64,000 nt of DNA from contig NZ_CP112875.1 in the NCBI RefSeq assembly GCF_029910235.1, positions 124,001 through 188,000 of the forward strand, read 5' to 3'. Both the position numbers and the translations under genes were made by a program. Of this stretch, positions 8,383 through 18,265 are shown one piece after another (within the stretch, counting starts at the first letter, position 1; every line of letters starts with the position of its first letter). The stretch comes from Pseudanabaena galeata CCNP1313. Its GTDB lineage: Bacteria > Cyanobacteriota > Cyanobacteriia > Pseudanabaenales > Pseudanabaenaceae. Below the pieces are notes generated by a model, which worked only from the letters and a program-made list of their open reading frames with translations, did not search any database and was not told where the DNA came from.

Positions 8383-9450
8383 ATGCTAGATAGTCTAAGT
8401 CTGAAAAACTTTACCGTGTTTCCCAGCGCCGATCTCCAGTTCTCTAAATATCTCAATGTCATCATTGGTGAAAATGGCGCTGGCAAAACACATCTTCTCA
8501 AAATCGTCTATTCCGCCCTTGCAACTAGTTGGGAAGAAAGTCGCAACCCCATACGCAGTACACCAACAAAAGCACGTCTGCAAACTCGCCTAGCCGAAAA
8601 GCTGATTGGTGTTTTTCGACCTGAAGAGTTGGGAAGACTAGCGCGGCGTAAAAAAGGGCGCGAGAAATGTGATGTCAAGCTATGTTTTGAGAATTCCCAA
8701 TTCAATCTTGACTTTAGTTTTTCGACAAGTAGTAAGACAGAAGTAGTCATCGGTCAAGCCCCCGAAGCTTGGCTAGAGATTGCGCCTGTCTATCTTCCCA
8801 CGCGAGAATTACTGACTATTTTTCCTAACTTTGTTTCAGTGTATGAAGGGCATTATCTGGAACTTGAAGAGACTTGGCGCGATACTTGCCTACTGCTGGG
8901 CGCACCTTTACAACGTGGTTCTGAAGAAAAACATATCCAAGAATTGTTAGCGCCTCTGGAAAAAGCGATCAATGGAGCGATCGAGCTAGATAAAAATGGT
9001 CGCTTTTATTTAAAAAATGATCATGGTCGTTTTGAAATGCCTCTGATCGCTGAAGGTCAGCGTAAGTTAGCAATGTTGGCAAGACTTATTGCTAGTGGTG
9101 TACTCATACATAAAGGATTTTTGTTTTGGGATGAGCCTGAAGCTAACTTAAATCCATTGCTCATTAAGCAAGTGGCTCAAAGCATCGTCAATCTCAGTAA
9201 GAGTGGAATCCAAGTATTTATAGCTACTCATAGCTTGTTTCTATTACGAGAGCTAGAAATTTTAATGTCTGATTTAAGCCCTGACAAACAAGATCATCAA
9301 CTTGATGCGCGATTTTTTGGGCTGCATTTACACGCTAAAGGAGATCATGTTGTTGTCAAACAAGGAAATGCGATCGATGAGATTGGCGATATTACCACCC
9401 TTGACGAAGAGCTTGCTCAATCTGACAGGTTCATGATGAGTGGAGTTTAG
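8383..9450 (+). CDS. ABC-type (AAA_15/AAA_21-like) ATPase
   Basis: Walker A is GENGAGKTH near residues 29-37, a signature-like [10 protein letters not shown] lies near 225, Walker B is [13 protein letters not shown] near 246-258 and the switch histidine is in FIATHSLF near 282. This is the SMC/OLD-like ATPase layout without a TOPRIM nuclease. The next gene starts 2 bases later and encodes a PD-(D/E)XK-like protein, so the two probably act as one complex. Such ATPase-nuclease pairs are common in anti-phage defence. Here the pair sits inside a DUF1257-DUF2997 operon, so an accessory role in that pathway is also possible. Confidence 0.85.
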   Translation: MLDSLSLKNFTVFPSADLQFSKYLNVIIGENGAGKTHLLKIVYSALATSWEESRNPIRSTPTKARLQTRLAEKLIGVFRPEELGRLARRKKGREKCDVKLCFENSQFNLDFSFSTSSKTEVVIGQAPEAWLEIAPVYLPTRELLTIFPNFVSVYEGHYLELEETWRDTCLLLGAPLQRGSEEKHIQELLAPLEKAINGAIELDKNGRFYLKNDHGRFEMPLIAEGQRKLAMLARLIASGVLIHKGFLFWDEPEANLNPLLIKQVAQSIVNLSKSGIQVFIATHSLFLLRELEILMSDLSPDKQDHQLDARFFGLHLHAKGDHVVVKQGNAIDEIGDITTLDEELAQSDRFMMSGV

Positions 9451-9452
9451 AT

Positions 9453-9956
9453 ATGCAAAGTTTTCCAGTCGATAGCTTAACTTTTCATTTTCCCCATTCA
9501 TGGCAAGTTTGCAAATATGACGAATGGTCTTTTTATCGTAATCAATTCTTTAAAATGTGGAATGGCATTAAGGCAGTCGATTTGATTGCTGTTGAAAATG
9601 GAGTTGTATGGTTAATCGAAGCAAAGGACTATCGCCAGAATAAGCGTATGAAGGCAATAGACATAGCGGATGAAGTAGCTGACAAGGTATTCTGTACCCT
9701 TGCGGCTATACTACCTGCAAAGATAAACGCATCAGATCCTTCTGAAAAAGACTTTGCAAGAGATGTTTGTGCTGGGCAGAGATTACGGGTTGTGTTGCAC
9801 CTTGAGCAACCCAAAAAGCATTCAAAGCTATTTCCGCGTGCTATTGATCCGACAAAGGTACAACTTAAACTCAGAACTCTCATTAAGCCAATTGACCCGC
9901 ATCCCAAGGTTGTTGAGTCTACAAATATGCAGGATTTAGCATGGACAGTAACCTGA
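9453..9956 (+). CDS. PD-(D/E)XK nuclease-like protein, partner of the ATPase
   Basis: The 167-residue protein has a D43...E56-x-K58 arrangement within KAVDLIAVENGVVWLIEAKD, the core of PD-(D/E)XK nucleases. I do not recognise a named family. It starts 2 bases after the ATPase gene with a GGAG site inside the end of that gene, so translation is coupled. The ATPase would be the regulator or motor. Nuclease activity is inferred from the motif only. Confidence 0.65.
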   Translation: MQSFPVDSLTFHFPHSWQVCKYDEWSFYRNQFFKMWNGIKAVDLIAVENGVVWLIEAKDYRQNKRMKAIDIADEVADKVFCTLAAILPAKINASDPSEKDFARDVCAGQRLRVVLHLEQPKKHSKLFPRAIDPTKVQLKLRTLIKPIDPHPKVVESTNMQDLAWTVT

Positions 9957-10020
9957 AAACTATGTACCTTTGCGATCGCCAATGGCAACCAAAATATAAC
10001 CAATAATTCAACAAAAGATT

Positions 10021-10230
10021 ATGGAACTACAAGAGATTGATGTATTTATCGAAAAAGATGGTCGGGTGCGTCTGGAAATCAGGGGTGCGAAAGGGACACA
10101 ATGTTTAGACTTAACCAAAGACCTTGAAGCGGTTTTGGGTGGTCAGGTGTTATTGCGGGAGATGACTCCCGAAGCAGATGAGACATCAGGACAGGTGACT
10201 TGGCAAGAACAACAATCGGTGGGTTGGTAA
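10021..10230 (+). CDS. DUF2997 family protein
   Basis: The 69-residue protein has the DUF2997 pattern: an N-terminal strand pair (IDVFIEKDGRVRLEIRGAKG) followed by TQCLDLTKDLEAVLGG. The family is small and of unknown function. It is regularly encoded next to DUF1257 and AAA+ ATPases in cyanobacteria. The AAA+ gene starts 5 bases downstream. The single Cys after the KGTQ turn is a typical family position. Confidence 0.85.
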   Translation: MELQEIDVFIEKDGRVRLEIRGAKGTQCLDLTKDLEAVLGGQVLLREMTPEADETSGQVTWQEQQSVGW

Positions 10231-10234
10231 TTTT

Positions 10235-11761
10235 ATGAGCTTCGATCAAGAACTAGATCTCTATCTTCGCGCTCGGTTTACTTTGATTGTGTTGATTACT
10301 CCTGAAGAAGAACGGGTAATCCAGACGATTAAAGCGGTGTGCGATCGCAGCGATCGTCCTTGTCTGAGTTGGGACGCGGGGGATGGCTTTAAGGCGGTCA
10401 GCAATTGGAAAGGCACGTTATTGGCGGCGAAAGATCCTCTGTCGGCGTTGGAACAAATTGACAAAGCCGATGGTAATACGCTGTTTATTCTTAAGGATTT
10501 CCATGATTGTTGGACAAATCCTCAAATTAAGCGCAAGTTACGCAATGCGGCACAACAGTTGAAGTTCACCAAAAAGTCGATCATTCTGACCACACCCCAC
10601 AGCAAGTTGCCTGAAGAGTTAAAGGATATTGCGGTGCTGCAAGAGTTTCCTCTGCCAGTGGCTAATGAGCTAGATCAAGTGCTGGCAGGACTATCAAAAA
10701 CCCCAGGGGTGAAGGTGAATTTAACGAAACTGGGACGGGAAAAGTTGGTGCAAGCGGCGCTAGGGTTGACTGCATCTCAGGCGCAACGGGTATTTGCCAA
10801 GGCGATCGTTAGTAATGGCGTTTTGGACGATCAAGATATTGGTTTGGTGACGGAAGAGAAGAAACAAATCATTAAGGAGAGTCAAGCCTTAGAGTTTTTT
10901 GCGATCCATGAGACGGCGGCGGATGTGGGCGGTTTGGAGGTCTTGAAGGGTTGGTTGCGGTTGCGCGAACGTGCTTTTAGTGAGGAGGCGCGTAACTATG
11001 GACTGCCTTCGCCCAAGGGGATTGCCCTCATCGGTATTCCAGGGACGGGTAAGAGCTTGACCGCGAAGATGATCGGTGGTCTGTGGCGGTTGCCGCTATT
11101 GCGTTTGGATGTGGGGGCTTTGTTCGGTTCGCTGGTGGGTGAGTCGGAGGAGCGTACTAGACGCGCCTTGAAGTTGGCAGAAACGGTTGCGCCTTGTATT
11201 CTCTGGATTGATGAGATCGATAAGGCGTTTGCCTCTGGTGGTCTGGACGGTGGTGCAAGTAAGCGGGTATTTGGCGCGATTTTGACTTGGATGCAGGAAA
11301 AGACTGCGCCTTGTTTTGTGGTGGCGACTGCCAATGATATCAGCAGTTTACCGCCTGAGTTATTGCGGCGCGGTCGTTTTGATGAAATTTTCTTTTTGGA
11401 TTTGCCAACTAAGGATGAGCGTAAGGAGATTTTATCGGTACATTTACGCAAGCGTCGGCGGATGAATCATGATTTTGATTTGGAGCGTTTGGCGCGGGAG
11501 TCGGAGGGATATGTAGGTGCGGAAATTGAACAGGCGATCATTGATGGGATGTATGTTGGTTTCAATCAAAACCGCGAGTTTACGACTGCTGATCTATCGC
11601 AAGCGCTGAAGCGTCAAGTGCCGCTTTCGATCTCGCAACGGGAGAGGATTACGGCTCTGCGTGAGTGGTTGAGAGAGGGTCGAGCGCAGTCGGCTTCGTT
11701 TGCGGAGATAAAGCAGGCAGAACAGCAGTTTGTGCCTTTACAATTAGATATCAGGAGTTAA
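10235..11761 (+). CDS. Ycf46-like AAA+ ATPase
   Basis: The 508-residue protein has an N-terminal domain of about 230 residues typical of Ycf46, then an AAA+ module: Walker A GIPGTGKSLTAK near 263, Walker B CILWIDEIDKAF near 325, sensor 1 VVATANDISSLP near 365 and arginine finger region LLRRGRFDEIFF near 377. Ycf46 proteins are conserved in cyanobacteria and red-algal plastids; their substrate is not established. With Hsp70, a GrpE-like factor and HEAT-WD40 scaffolds in the same operon, a remodelling role is the natural inference. Confidence 0.88.
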   Translation: MSFDQELDLYLRARFTLIVLITPEEERVIQTIKAVCDRSDRPCLSWDAGDGFKAVSNWKGTLLAAKDPLSALEQIDKADGNTLFILKDFHDCWTNPQIKRKLRNAAQQLKFTKKSIILTTPHSKLPEELKDIAVLQEFPLPVANELDQVLAGLSKTPGVKVNLTKLGREKLVQAALGLTASQAQRVFAKAIVSNGVLDDQDIGLVTEEKKQIIKESQALEFFAIHETAADVGGLEVLKGWLRLRERAFSEEARNYGLPSPKGIALIGIPGTGKSLTAKMIGGLWRLPLLRLDVGALFGSLVGESEERTRRALKLAETVAPCILWIDEIDKAFASGGLDGGASKRVFGAILTWMQEKTAPCFVVATANDISSLPPELLRRGRFDEIFFLDLPTKDERKEILSVHLRKRRRMNHDFDLERLARESEGYVGAEIEQAIIDGMYVGFNQNREFTTADLSQALKRQVPLSISQRERITALREWLREGRAQSASFAEIKQAEQQFVPLQLDIRS

Positions 11762-11769
11762 AATAAATT

Positions 11770-13974
11770 ATGAGTAACGAATATCAAGTTTTATCTGAAC
11801 GTATTTACAGCGATTTCCCTATTTTTGGTAGTTGTATCCGTCAACGGGCGGCTGTGGCTCTGAGTAAGGATAAGTCACCTCAAGCGGTGAAGATTTTGGC
11901 TGAGGCGGTGGTCAGGAGTAGCGATCGCAAGGTGATTACGATCGCTTTGGAAGCTTTACGCAATTTACGCGATCGCGATTCTGTCAATGCTTTTTGTCAG
12001 GTTTGGGCAGAGTCTCAGGTTTGGGCAGAGTCAAGGCACAAAGATCTAACTACAATTCTCAAGAATCGCCGCTATGTTTCTACTGAGCCAAAATTTTTAG
12101 TGTTATCAGCTTTGAAGGTTGGGGCGTTGGATCTAGTCAAAAAAGGAGATATCAAAGTATTAGATCCTTTATTAGCTGCGATTAGTGATAAAGACACTCA
12201 AATTGCAAGTGCTGCTAGTGTTTGTCTTGTCGAATTGCAAGATAGAAAAGTAATTGACGCTTTATGTAAGCGATGGATTGAGAATCCGAGTTCTCAATTA
12301 CAGAATGTCATCCAGAAAGGTGGCTATGAACCTGAAGAACCAAGCTCTAAAGCTTTGTTTTACTTTTTATTAGGTGAGTGGCAAAAATATGAGAATCTTG
12401 ACTTCGATCAAAGTCTTTTGGCTAAAGCTTATCAATTAGCGCCTCAAGAATTAAAAGGGAGAATTTCTGAAAAAGCTAGAACGGGGGGTAGAATTGAGTT
12501 GATCAAAATTCTGACTGACACTAGACTTAGTTTTAATGTTGATACAATAACAGATCAATATTGGGAGATTTTCACTGATATTTTAAAACTTCAGCCCAAC
12601 AGAAGGGAGATATGGAGATTCTTGAATAATGCACCTGCTCTTTACAGTAAAAAACTTCTTGACAAATTATCAAATACATCACCTAAGTGGTCAAATAATA
12701 TTGAGGAGTTTACATTCAAACAATTGTTTGAACTGGCTAAAAACTTAAAAGAGCAAGACTTCAACTTTCTTTCATCATTTGAAGCACAAAAAACTACACA
12801 TACAAAGACTCTTACAGGTCATACTAATGCACTTATGAACTTGGTAATAAGTCTGGATGGGCAAACATTAATTTCTAGTAGTGCAGACGACACTGTTCGT
12901 TTTTGGAATTTATTAAGTGGAAATCAGATAAAAACTCTCGCCAGTCCATCATATTTGGCTGCAATAAGTTCTGATGGAAGAGTATTAGCATCTGGAAGCC
13001 GAGATGAGTCTCCTTTAGAGCATCCGAATATTCAATTCAAAGAACTAGTTGACACTTTTGGAGCATTGCCTGACAGCTTTTCTTATGGTGATGCTAGGGC
13101 AATTACTATAAATATTCGTCTATGGGATTTACCCCATGCAACCCTCTCTAAAACCTTCAAAGTGTCAACAACTGGACCTGGTAGCAATCGCCTTGATGAT
13201 AGTCAAGTACTTCATACTAGTTTAGTTTATAGTTTAGCAATAAGTCCTAATGGAAAAATATTAATTTCTGGTAGTGAAGACAAAACCATCCGTTTGTGGA
13301 GCTTGCCAGATGGAAATCACATCAAAACTCTCAGAGGTCACACTGATGCGGTTTGCTGTTTGAAAATGAGTCCTAATGGAAAAATATTAATTTCTGGTAG
13401 TAACGACAAAACTATTCGTTTGTGGAGTTACCCAGATGGAACTTTCATCAAAACTCTTATAGGTCACACTGATGTAGTTAATTCTCTAGCGATAAGTCCT
13501 GACGGAACAATATTAGTTTCTGGTAGTCAGGATAAAACTATTCGTTTGTGGAGTTTGCCAGATGGAACTTTCATCAAAACTCTTACAGGTCACACTGATG
13601 CAGTTTATAGTCTGGTAATAAGTCCTGACGGAACAATATTAGTTTCTGGTAGTCAGGATAAAACTATTCGTTTGTGGAGTTTGCCAGATGGAACTTTCAT
13701 CAAAACTCTTACAGGTCACACTGATGCAGTTTATAGTCTGGTAATAAGTCCTGACGGGAAAACGTTAGCTTCTGGCGGTCAGGACAATACTATCCGTTTA
13801 TGGAAGCTATCTCAAAATATACCAATTGATAAATTCAACATTGAAGATATTTCCAAAATTGAGTTAAAAATTGATGACTATAGAATTAAAGAAAGTTTCC
13901 GCAACATCCTCAAATTTACTCTTGCACTCATCCACCTCAGACAGCAATTTGACATCGACATCGAAGATTCATGA
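11770..13974 (+). CDS. HEAT-like/WD40-repeat protein with shortened tail
   Basis: Residues 1-330 are the HEAT-like domain shared with the genes at 1297 and 14139. Residues 345-690 form WD40 blades, and the last ones are near-identical at DNA level with a 126-base period (13546-13797). An AGGAG site precedes the ATG by about 12 bases and the gene follows the Ycf46-like gene by 8 bases, so it belongs to that operon. The conserved acidic tail is cut: a TGA at 13972-13974 stands where a paralog has CCA, and the next 15 codons (NNIPSSEFDIDVEV, to 14019) are still readable. It is a recent nonsense change, probably without serious effect. Confidence 0.85.
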   Translation: MSNEYQVLSERIYSDFPIFGSCIRQRAAVALSKDKSPQAVKILAEAVVRSSDRKVITIALEALRNLRDRDSVNAFCQVWAESQVWAESRHKDLTTILKNRRYVSTEPKFLVLSALKVGALDLVKKGDIKVLDPLLAAISDKDTQIASAASVCLVELQDRKVIDALCKRWIENPSSQLQNVIQKGGYEPEEPSSKALFYFLLGEWQKYENLDFDQSLLAKAYQLAPQELKGRISEKARTGGRIELIKILTDTRLSFNVDTITDQYWEIFTDILKLQPNRREIWRFLNNAPALYSKKLLDKLSNTSPKWSNNIEEFTFKQLFELAKNLKEQDFNFLSSFEAQKTTHTKTLTGHTNALMNLVISLDGQTLISSSADDTVRFWNLLSGNQIKTLASPSYLAAISSDGRVLASGSRDESPLEHPNIQFKELVDTFGALPDSFSYGDARAITINIRLWDLPHATLSKTFKVSTTGPGSNRLDDSQVLHTSLVYSLAISPNGKILISGSEDKTIRLWSLPDGNHIKTLRGHTDAVCCLKMSPNGKILISGSNDKTIRLWSYPDGTFIKTLIGHTDVVNSLAISPDGTILVSGSQDKTIRLWSLPDGTFIKTLTGHTDAVYSLVISPDGTILVSGSQDKTIRLWSLPDGTFIKTLTGHTDAVYSLVISPDGKTLASGGQDNTIRLWKLSQNIPIDKFNIEDISKIELKIDDYRIKESFRNILKFTLALIHLRQQFDIDIEDS

Positions 13975-14138
13975 AATAATATTCCATCTAGTGAATTTGA
14001 TATCGATGTTGAAGTATAAAAATATCATATAAATAATTAAAGGGTGCATTTCACTTGTACAATCAGTATTCTGTTCAACATAATTATCCTAAAACAACAA
14101 ATTAGACTTAACCATCACAACTTTTATTTCAACCATTT

Positions 14139-15395
14139 ATGTTACTTTTCTTATTCCATATTCTTGTAGCTATCAGCCTAGGTGTTGTTCCAATCTTATT
14201 CTTGATTTTTCTATTATCATTAGATATCTCATCTAGTATTATGTTTTTATTGAGTGGTATAGCTCCTTTCTTTGTCATGATGTGGGGTGTGGGATTGTCA
14301 CAATTAATAAAACTAATTCTTGCAAATCTAAATGACATAGATAGTCTGTATCCTTTTGTTAGAAGGAAGGTAGCCAAAAAACTAGCGAAAGATTATACTT
14401 CAGAATCAGTAACTACTTTGGCTTATGCAGTAGTCTCAGGTAATGATAAGGCTATTATTAAAATAGCTATTGATGCTCTCAATCGTTTACGCTCTCAAAA
14501 ATTAATAAATACTTTCTGTGAGATCTGGGAAAGAACAAGAAATGAGGATTTAGAAGTAATTTTAAAAAGTCGTCAGTACATAAGTACAGAATCAAGGATC
14601 AGGGTATTGTCTGCACTCAAAGTTGGGGAATTGGATGCTTTAAAGCAGGGAGATATAGAAGCAATAGATCATTATGTGCTATCAGCACTTGAAGATAAGG
14701 ATATTCAAATTGTCAAAGCAGCTAGTAATTACGAACCTAGTAGCATACAGATGAAAGCAGTATTTTACTTTTTGTTAGGACAATGGGAAAAATATGAAAA
14801 TATTGATTTTGATCAAAGTTTGTTAGCCAAGGCATATAAATTTGGAAGTCTAGAATTACAGGAACGTATTACGAAGAAGTCCAGACAAGAGGGTAGATTT
14901 GAACTTATAAAAATTCTGACAGATACTAAGAATAAATTCAACATTAAGCCTATGGAAAATATGGATTGGCGTGCTTTTGTTGATATTCTAGTAACTCATC
15001 CAGACAAGAAGCTAATATGGAGATTTTTATATAATGCTCCTTCTTTTTGGAGTAAAAGACTCCTAGATAAACTAACACAAGTTCCATTGGATCAGTTCAG
15101 AAGAAGTGAGAAGATTGCATTAGATAAATTATTTAATATAGCTAAACAATTTCAAGACAAAGATTTCAAAATTAAAATATCAAAAGAATCTTGTCGAAGC
15201 TTTAAATGTGAAATTTTTTCACACAGAGACTATTGGCTTTCATCACTAACAGACAACAAAGATGGTCTTATTCTAGCAATGAGCAATAATGACAAGAATA
15301 TTTACAGTCTGCCTGATGAAAATCTTGTTAAATACAATAAAAATAAAAGAGATATTTCCGATATTGCGAAGCCATTGACATCTAAGCTAAGGTGG
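14139..15395 (+). pseudogene. Membrane-anchored HEAT-WD40 protein, 5' part cut by an IS
   Basis: The N-terminus has two or three hydrophobic helices within the first 65 residues, unlike its paralogs, followed by the same HEAT-like domain (SALKVGELD, VFYFLLGQWEKYE). The frame runs to 15560 only by reading into the IS element. Removal of the IS and one 10-base target copy joins Trp at 15393-15395 to the codons from 16705 in frame and restores a WD40 blade. The intact gene would encode 779 residues. The protein would place the scaffold at a membrane. Confidence 0.85.
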
Positions 15396-16694
15396 CTTAG
15401 TGGTGCAGAAAACTCAGGAGAGTCTCAAGATGAGACAATGGTAATACGAGCAAATTCGATACGAAAATCTAACTTTTCGCGTTTGGCAATAGAAGCACAG
15501 GCAGGTGGAGGATTAGTTCTAGGGAAAATCTGCAAAAGAGGAAGAGGTTTTTGTTGGTAAAGAAGGGTGTGAAGCTGACGGAGACCGAGTTGCAGAAAAC
15601 TCAAGCCGCGATGATCGTGCCAATCAATAGCCGCCCTTTGCCCCAAACGCACCAACATTATGCCAAGAATTACAGCAATCAGGTTAGCAGTGGCAAGGAG
15701 CATAAACAAACAGGTAAGAGATTGAGCATCACGGAGATGCGAGCTAACCACATTAAAAGCCGCCGACTTGTAATCCTTAAAATGAGGTTCAATACCGCCA
15801 AAGCGTTTGCCATAGAGAGCAAAAGTCTGTAATGAAGGGGGAATATCGGTAAGGACAGCCCATGAACCGTTAGCCATGTCTAGGTTAGCCGTCGCTAAGT
15901 GACAATTAACATCACCGAGTACGGTGACATTGGGAACTAGATAAGCTTGCTCTGTGGGAGGTATCAGTTGTTCGACGCGCTTGGTTGTACCTGTCGGCAA
16001 AGTCACTAGCAGATCGGACTTTGCGCGAAATGCCCAAGACCATTGATTTTGCTGTAACCATCGGATTAATTCCCCATGTTCAAAGCCTCGGTCGGCAAGT
16101 AAGGTCACTTTGCTTTCTGGCGGCAATAGGGTGAGTACTTGTTCTAATACGGGACGGTAATGCTCAAAGCCAACAGTAGCGCTTCCATGCTCTAATACCA
16201 CTTGCGCTAAAGTAATCGACCTTCCACCCCAAATCAAGCATATTTCGATCAGACAGAATTTATCCCACAGCATACTCGTATCGAGAGCTAGTTCCAACGA
16301 TGCTCCTGCAAATGCTTGGAGAAAGTGCTTCACCAATGGGTTATAGAATGTCTCGGCGATGATATGTGGATTATGCACAAAGTAGCTTAGTCTTTCCATC
16401 TGACTTCTGGCTTGGCACTCTCGATGGCTTAAATAGGGCAACCAATGACTCAGACTCGCACTTCCTGATTGCAATATCGCAGCTACAGACTCCGCAAATC
16501 CTTGGAGATGTCGCTTATCTTTTGGCTTGATCCATTGACGCAATTGTTGTTGTAGCTGAAGATATAGGTGGGGCATGGATAAGATCTTTTGTTGAGGAAC
16601 TTGAGTATCTCATCTCTTGTCCCTTTTATCCCTCTTGTCTCATTTTGAGACTCTATGCCTAGCAACCTTTCTCAGACTTTTCTGCACCACTAAG
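15396..16694. mobile_element. IS4-like insertion sequence, 1299 bp
   Basis: The ends carry the inverted repeat CTTAGTGGTGCAGAAAA (left 15396-15412, right 16678-16694). A perfect 10-base target duplication GCTAAGGTGG flanks the element at 15386-15395 and 16695-16704. It holds one transposase gene on the minus strand. A 10-base duplication and a DDE transposase of 383 residues fit the IS4 family. The perfect duplication and clean ends indicate a recent insertion. Confidence 0.92.
15425..16576 (-). CDS. IS4-type DDE transposase
   Basis: The 383-residue protein has the RNase H-type catalytic positions: LALDTSMLWD near residue 117 (first Asp), VTLLADRGFEHGE near 182 (second Asp) and YGKRFGGIEPHFKDYK near 257 holding the Glu and Lys of the IS4-type C1 region. 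The helical N-terminal part would bind the inverted ends. It appears complete, so the element may be active. Confidence 0.9.
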   Translation of the reverse strand: MPHLYLQLQQQLRQWIKPKDKRHLQGFAESVAAILQSGSASLSHWLPYLSHRECQARSQMERLSYFVHNPHIIAETFYNPLVKHFLQAFAGASLELALDTSMLWDKFCLIEICLIWGGRSITLAQVVLEHGSATVGFEHYRPVLEQVLTLLPPESKVTLLADRGFEHGELIRWLQQNQWSWAFRAKSDLLVTLPTGTTKRVEQLIPPTEQAYLVPNVTVLGDVNCHLATANLDMANGSWAVLTDIPPSLQTFALYGKRFGGIEPHFKDYKSAAFNVVSSHLRDAQSLTCLFMLLATANLIAVILGIMLVRLGQRAAIDWHDHRGLSFLQLGLRQLHTLLYQQKPLPLLQIFPRTNPPPACASIAKREKLDFRIEFARITIVSS

Positions 16695-16704
16695 GCTAAG
16701 GTGG

Positions 16705-17787
16705 TTTAATCCTTACGAAATTAGCCCCGATGAAAAATTTATAGTCATAAGCCATGGATCGACAAAAATAAAATTATTCAGCCTGCCTGATATGAAGCAT
16801 TTAAAAACCTTAAATGTTAAAGGTACAATTAAAAATATAGTAATTAGCCCAAATAGCCGTATCCTAATAGTGACATTCTTTAATGTACACAATGTTGGAT
16901 TTGATATATGGAATTTACCTAGTGGTAAGCATTTAAAGACAACAGTTATAGCTACACATATAATCAAGGATATTATTTATATAAAAATTAGTCCAGATAA
17001 TCGTTTCTTGGTTGCTAACGTGAGAAGTGGTCACTATGGACACTACTTTTGTATATGGAGTTTACCTGATGGTAATTGTCTAGAAAATTGTTTAGAAGCA
17101 AATAATCGAAATTATTCTTCATTCTTGAGTACATCTTTCATAATAAGTCCAAATAATCTCCTATGTCACGGTTACAGCAATGGTAGTGTTTGTTTATACA
17201 ACATAGAAAACGGCTCATATTCAACACTTAGTGAGCATACAGGTTCTGTTAAATATTTTTACGTCAGTTCAAATAACCGTTTCTTAGCATCTGTTAGTGA
17301 CAATGATACTATTTGTTTATGGAGTTTACCTGATGGTAAGCATATAACAACTCTTTCAGGGCATACAGGCTCTATTGGATCTTTGGTTATTAGTTCAGAT
17401 AACCGTGTCCTAGCATCTGGTAGTGACGATAATACTATTCGCCTCTGGAGTTTACCTGATGGTGAACATCTAACAACTCTCTCAGGACATACAGGCTCTA
17501 TTGGATCTTTGGTTATTAGTTCAGATAACCGTGTCCTAGCTTCTAGTAGTAACGATGGTACTATTCGCCTATGGAACTCACCAACAGATATTCCAATCAA
17601 TCAATTCACTCCCAGAGATATTATTGAAATCGAACGAAAGTCTAAAGATTCTAGATTAGAAGAAGGCACTCGTAACGTTTTCAAATTCACCCTTGCGCTA
17701 ATCCGCCTCAGACAAGAATTTGACATCGACATCGAAGACACACCAAATAACATTCCCTATAGCGAATACGATATCGAAATTGAATGA
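16705..17787 (+). pseudogene. Membrane-anchored HEAT-WD40 protein, 3' part
   Basis: This is the propeller half of the gene that starts at 14139. The frame is open from the IS target copy at 16705 (FNPYEISPDEKFIV), and the first ATG inside it is at 16792. Later blades carry CLWSLPDG and LTTLSGHTGSIGSL, two of them nearly identical in DNA sequence (about 17350-17560). The C-terminus has the complete acidic tail. Without the N-terminal part the fragment would lack the membrane anchor and HEAT domain; whether it is translated from 16792 is unknown. Confidence 0.85.
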
Positions 17788-17805
17788 TGTTCCATCATTA
17801 TTGAC

Positions 17806-17850
17806 AAAAAAGAGGGGAAGCAAATTTCAATCTACTTTCCCTCTTTTTCT
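17806..17850. terminator. Bidirectional rho-independent terminator
   Basis: A stem of AAAAGAGGG with its complement CCCTCTTTT, an A-run on the left and a T-run on the right, lies between the convergent WD40 gene (ends 17787) and DUF4926 gene (ends 17869). It can work in both directions. Confidence 0.75.
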
Positions 17851-17868
17851 AGCATCTACCCATCTCAA

Positions 17869-18111
17869 TCAAGCCGCCACAGCATCCAACAAAGAAACCT
17901 CTGGCTCAAAACATAGCAACATAATTTGCTCTCGGCGCAAGCCCACCGACTGATAAGTACGCCCATCAGGGTAGCAAAACTCCACCTCAAAAGCATTCCC
18001 ATCACCCAAAAACTCCACCACAGTACCCACCTGACCATGTTTCAAACCATATTCAGGCAAGTCAACCGTCAAAGCCACAACATCAATTAAATTAATTGTC
18101 TTGGGTGTCAT
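17869..18111 (-). CDS. DUF4926 domain protein
   Basis: The 80-residue protein has the DUF4926 pattern: INLIDVVALTVDLPEYGLKH, then GQVGTVVEFLGDGNAFEVEF and LRREQIMLL. It is a small SH3-like barrel by the look of its strands. DUF4926 genes often stand next to DUF6883 or toxin-like genes; no such partner is intact here. Function is unknown. Confidence 0.8.
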   Translation of the reverse strand: MTPKTINLIDVVALTVDLPEYGLKHGQVGTVVEFLGDGNAFEVEFCYPDGRTYQSVGLRREQIMLLCFEPEVSLLDAVAA

Positions 18112-18265
18112 AATCCAATTCCTCCCATATCTATAAGGGATAACAAGTCGTCAATTTTGGGATATCTGATTCATATTTAATGATCTAACCAGAATTATCT
18201 AGTAAAGTCATAGTACAAGAACAAGCCTTCACAAAGCAAAAACTTGCTCCCATACTTTACTCAAT

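Noticed and set aside
13546-13797. Tandem repeats as a mobile or CRISPR-like array
   Set aside because: The 126-base units are in-frame WD40 blades.
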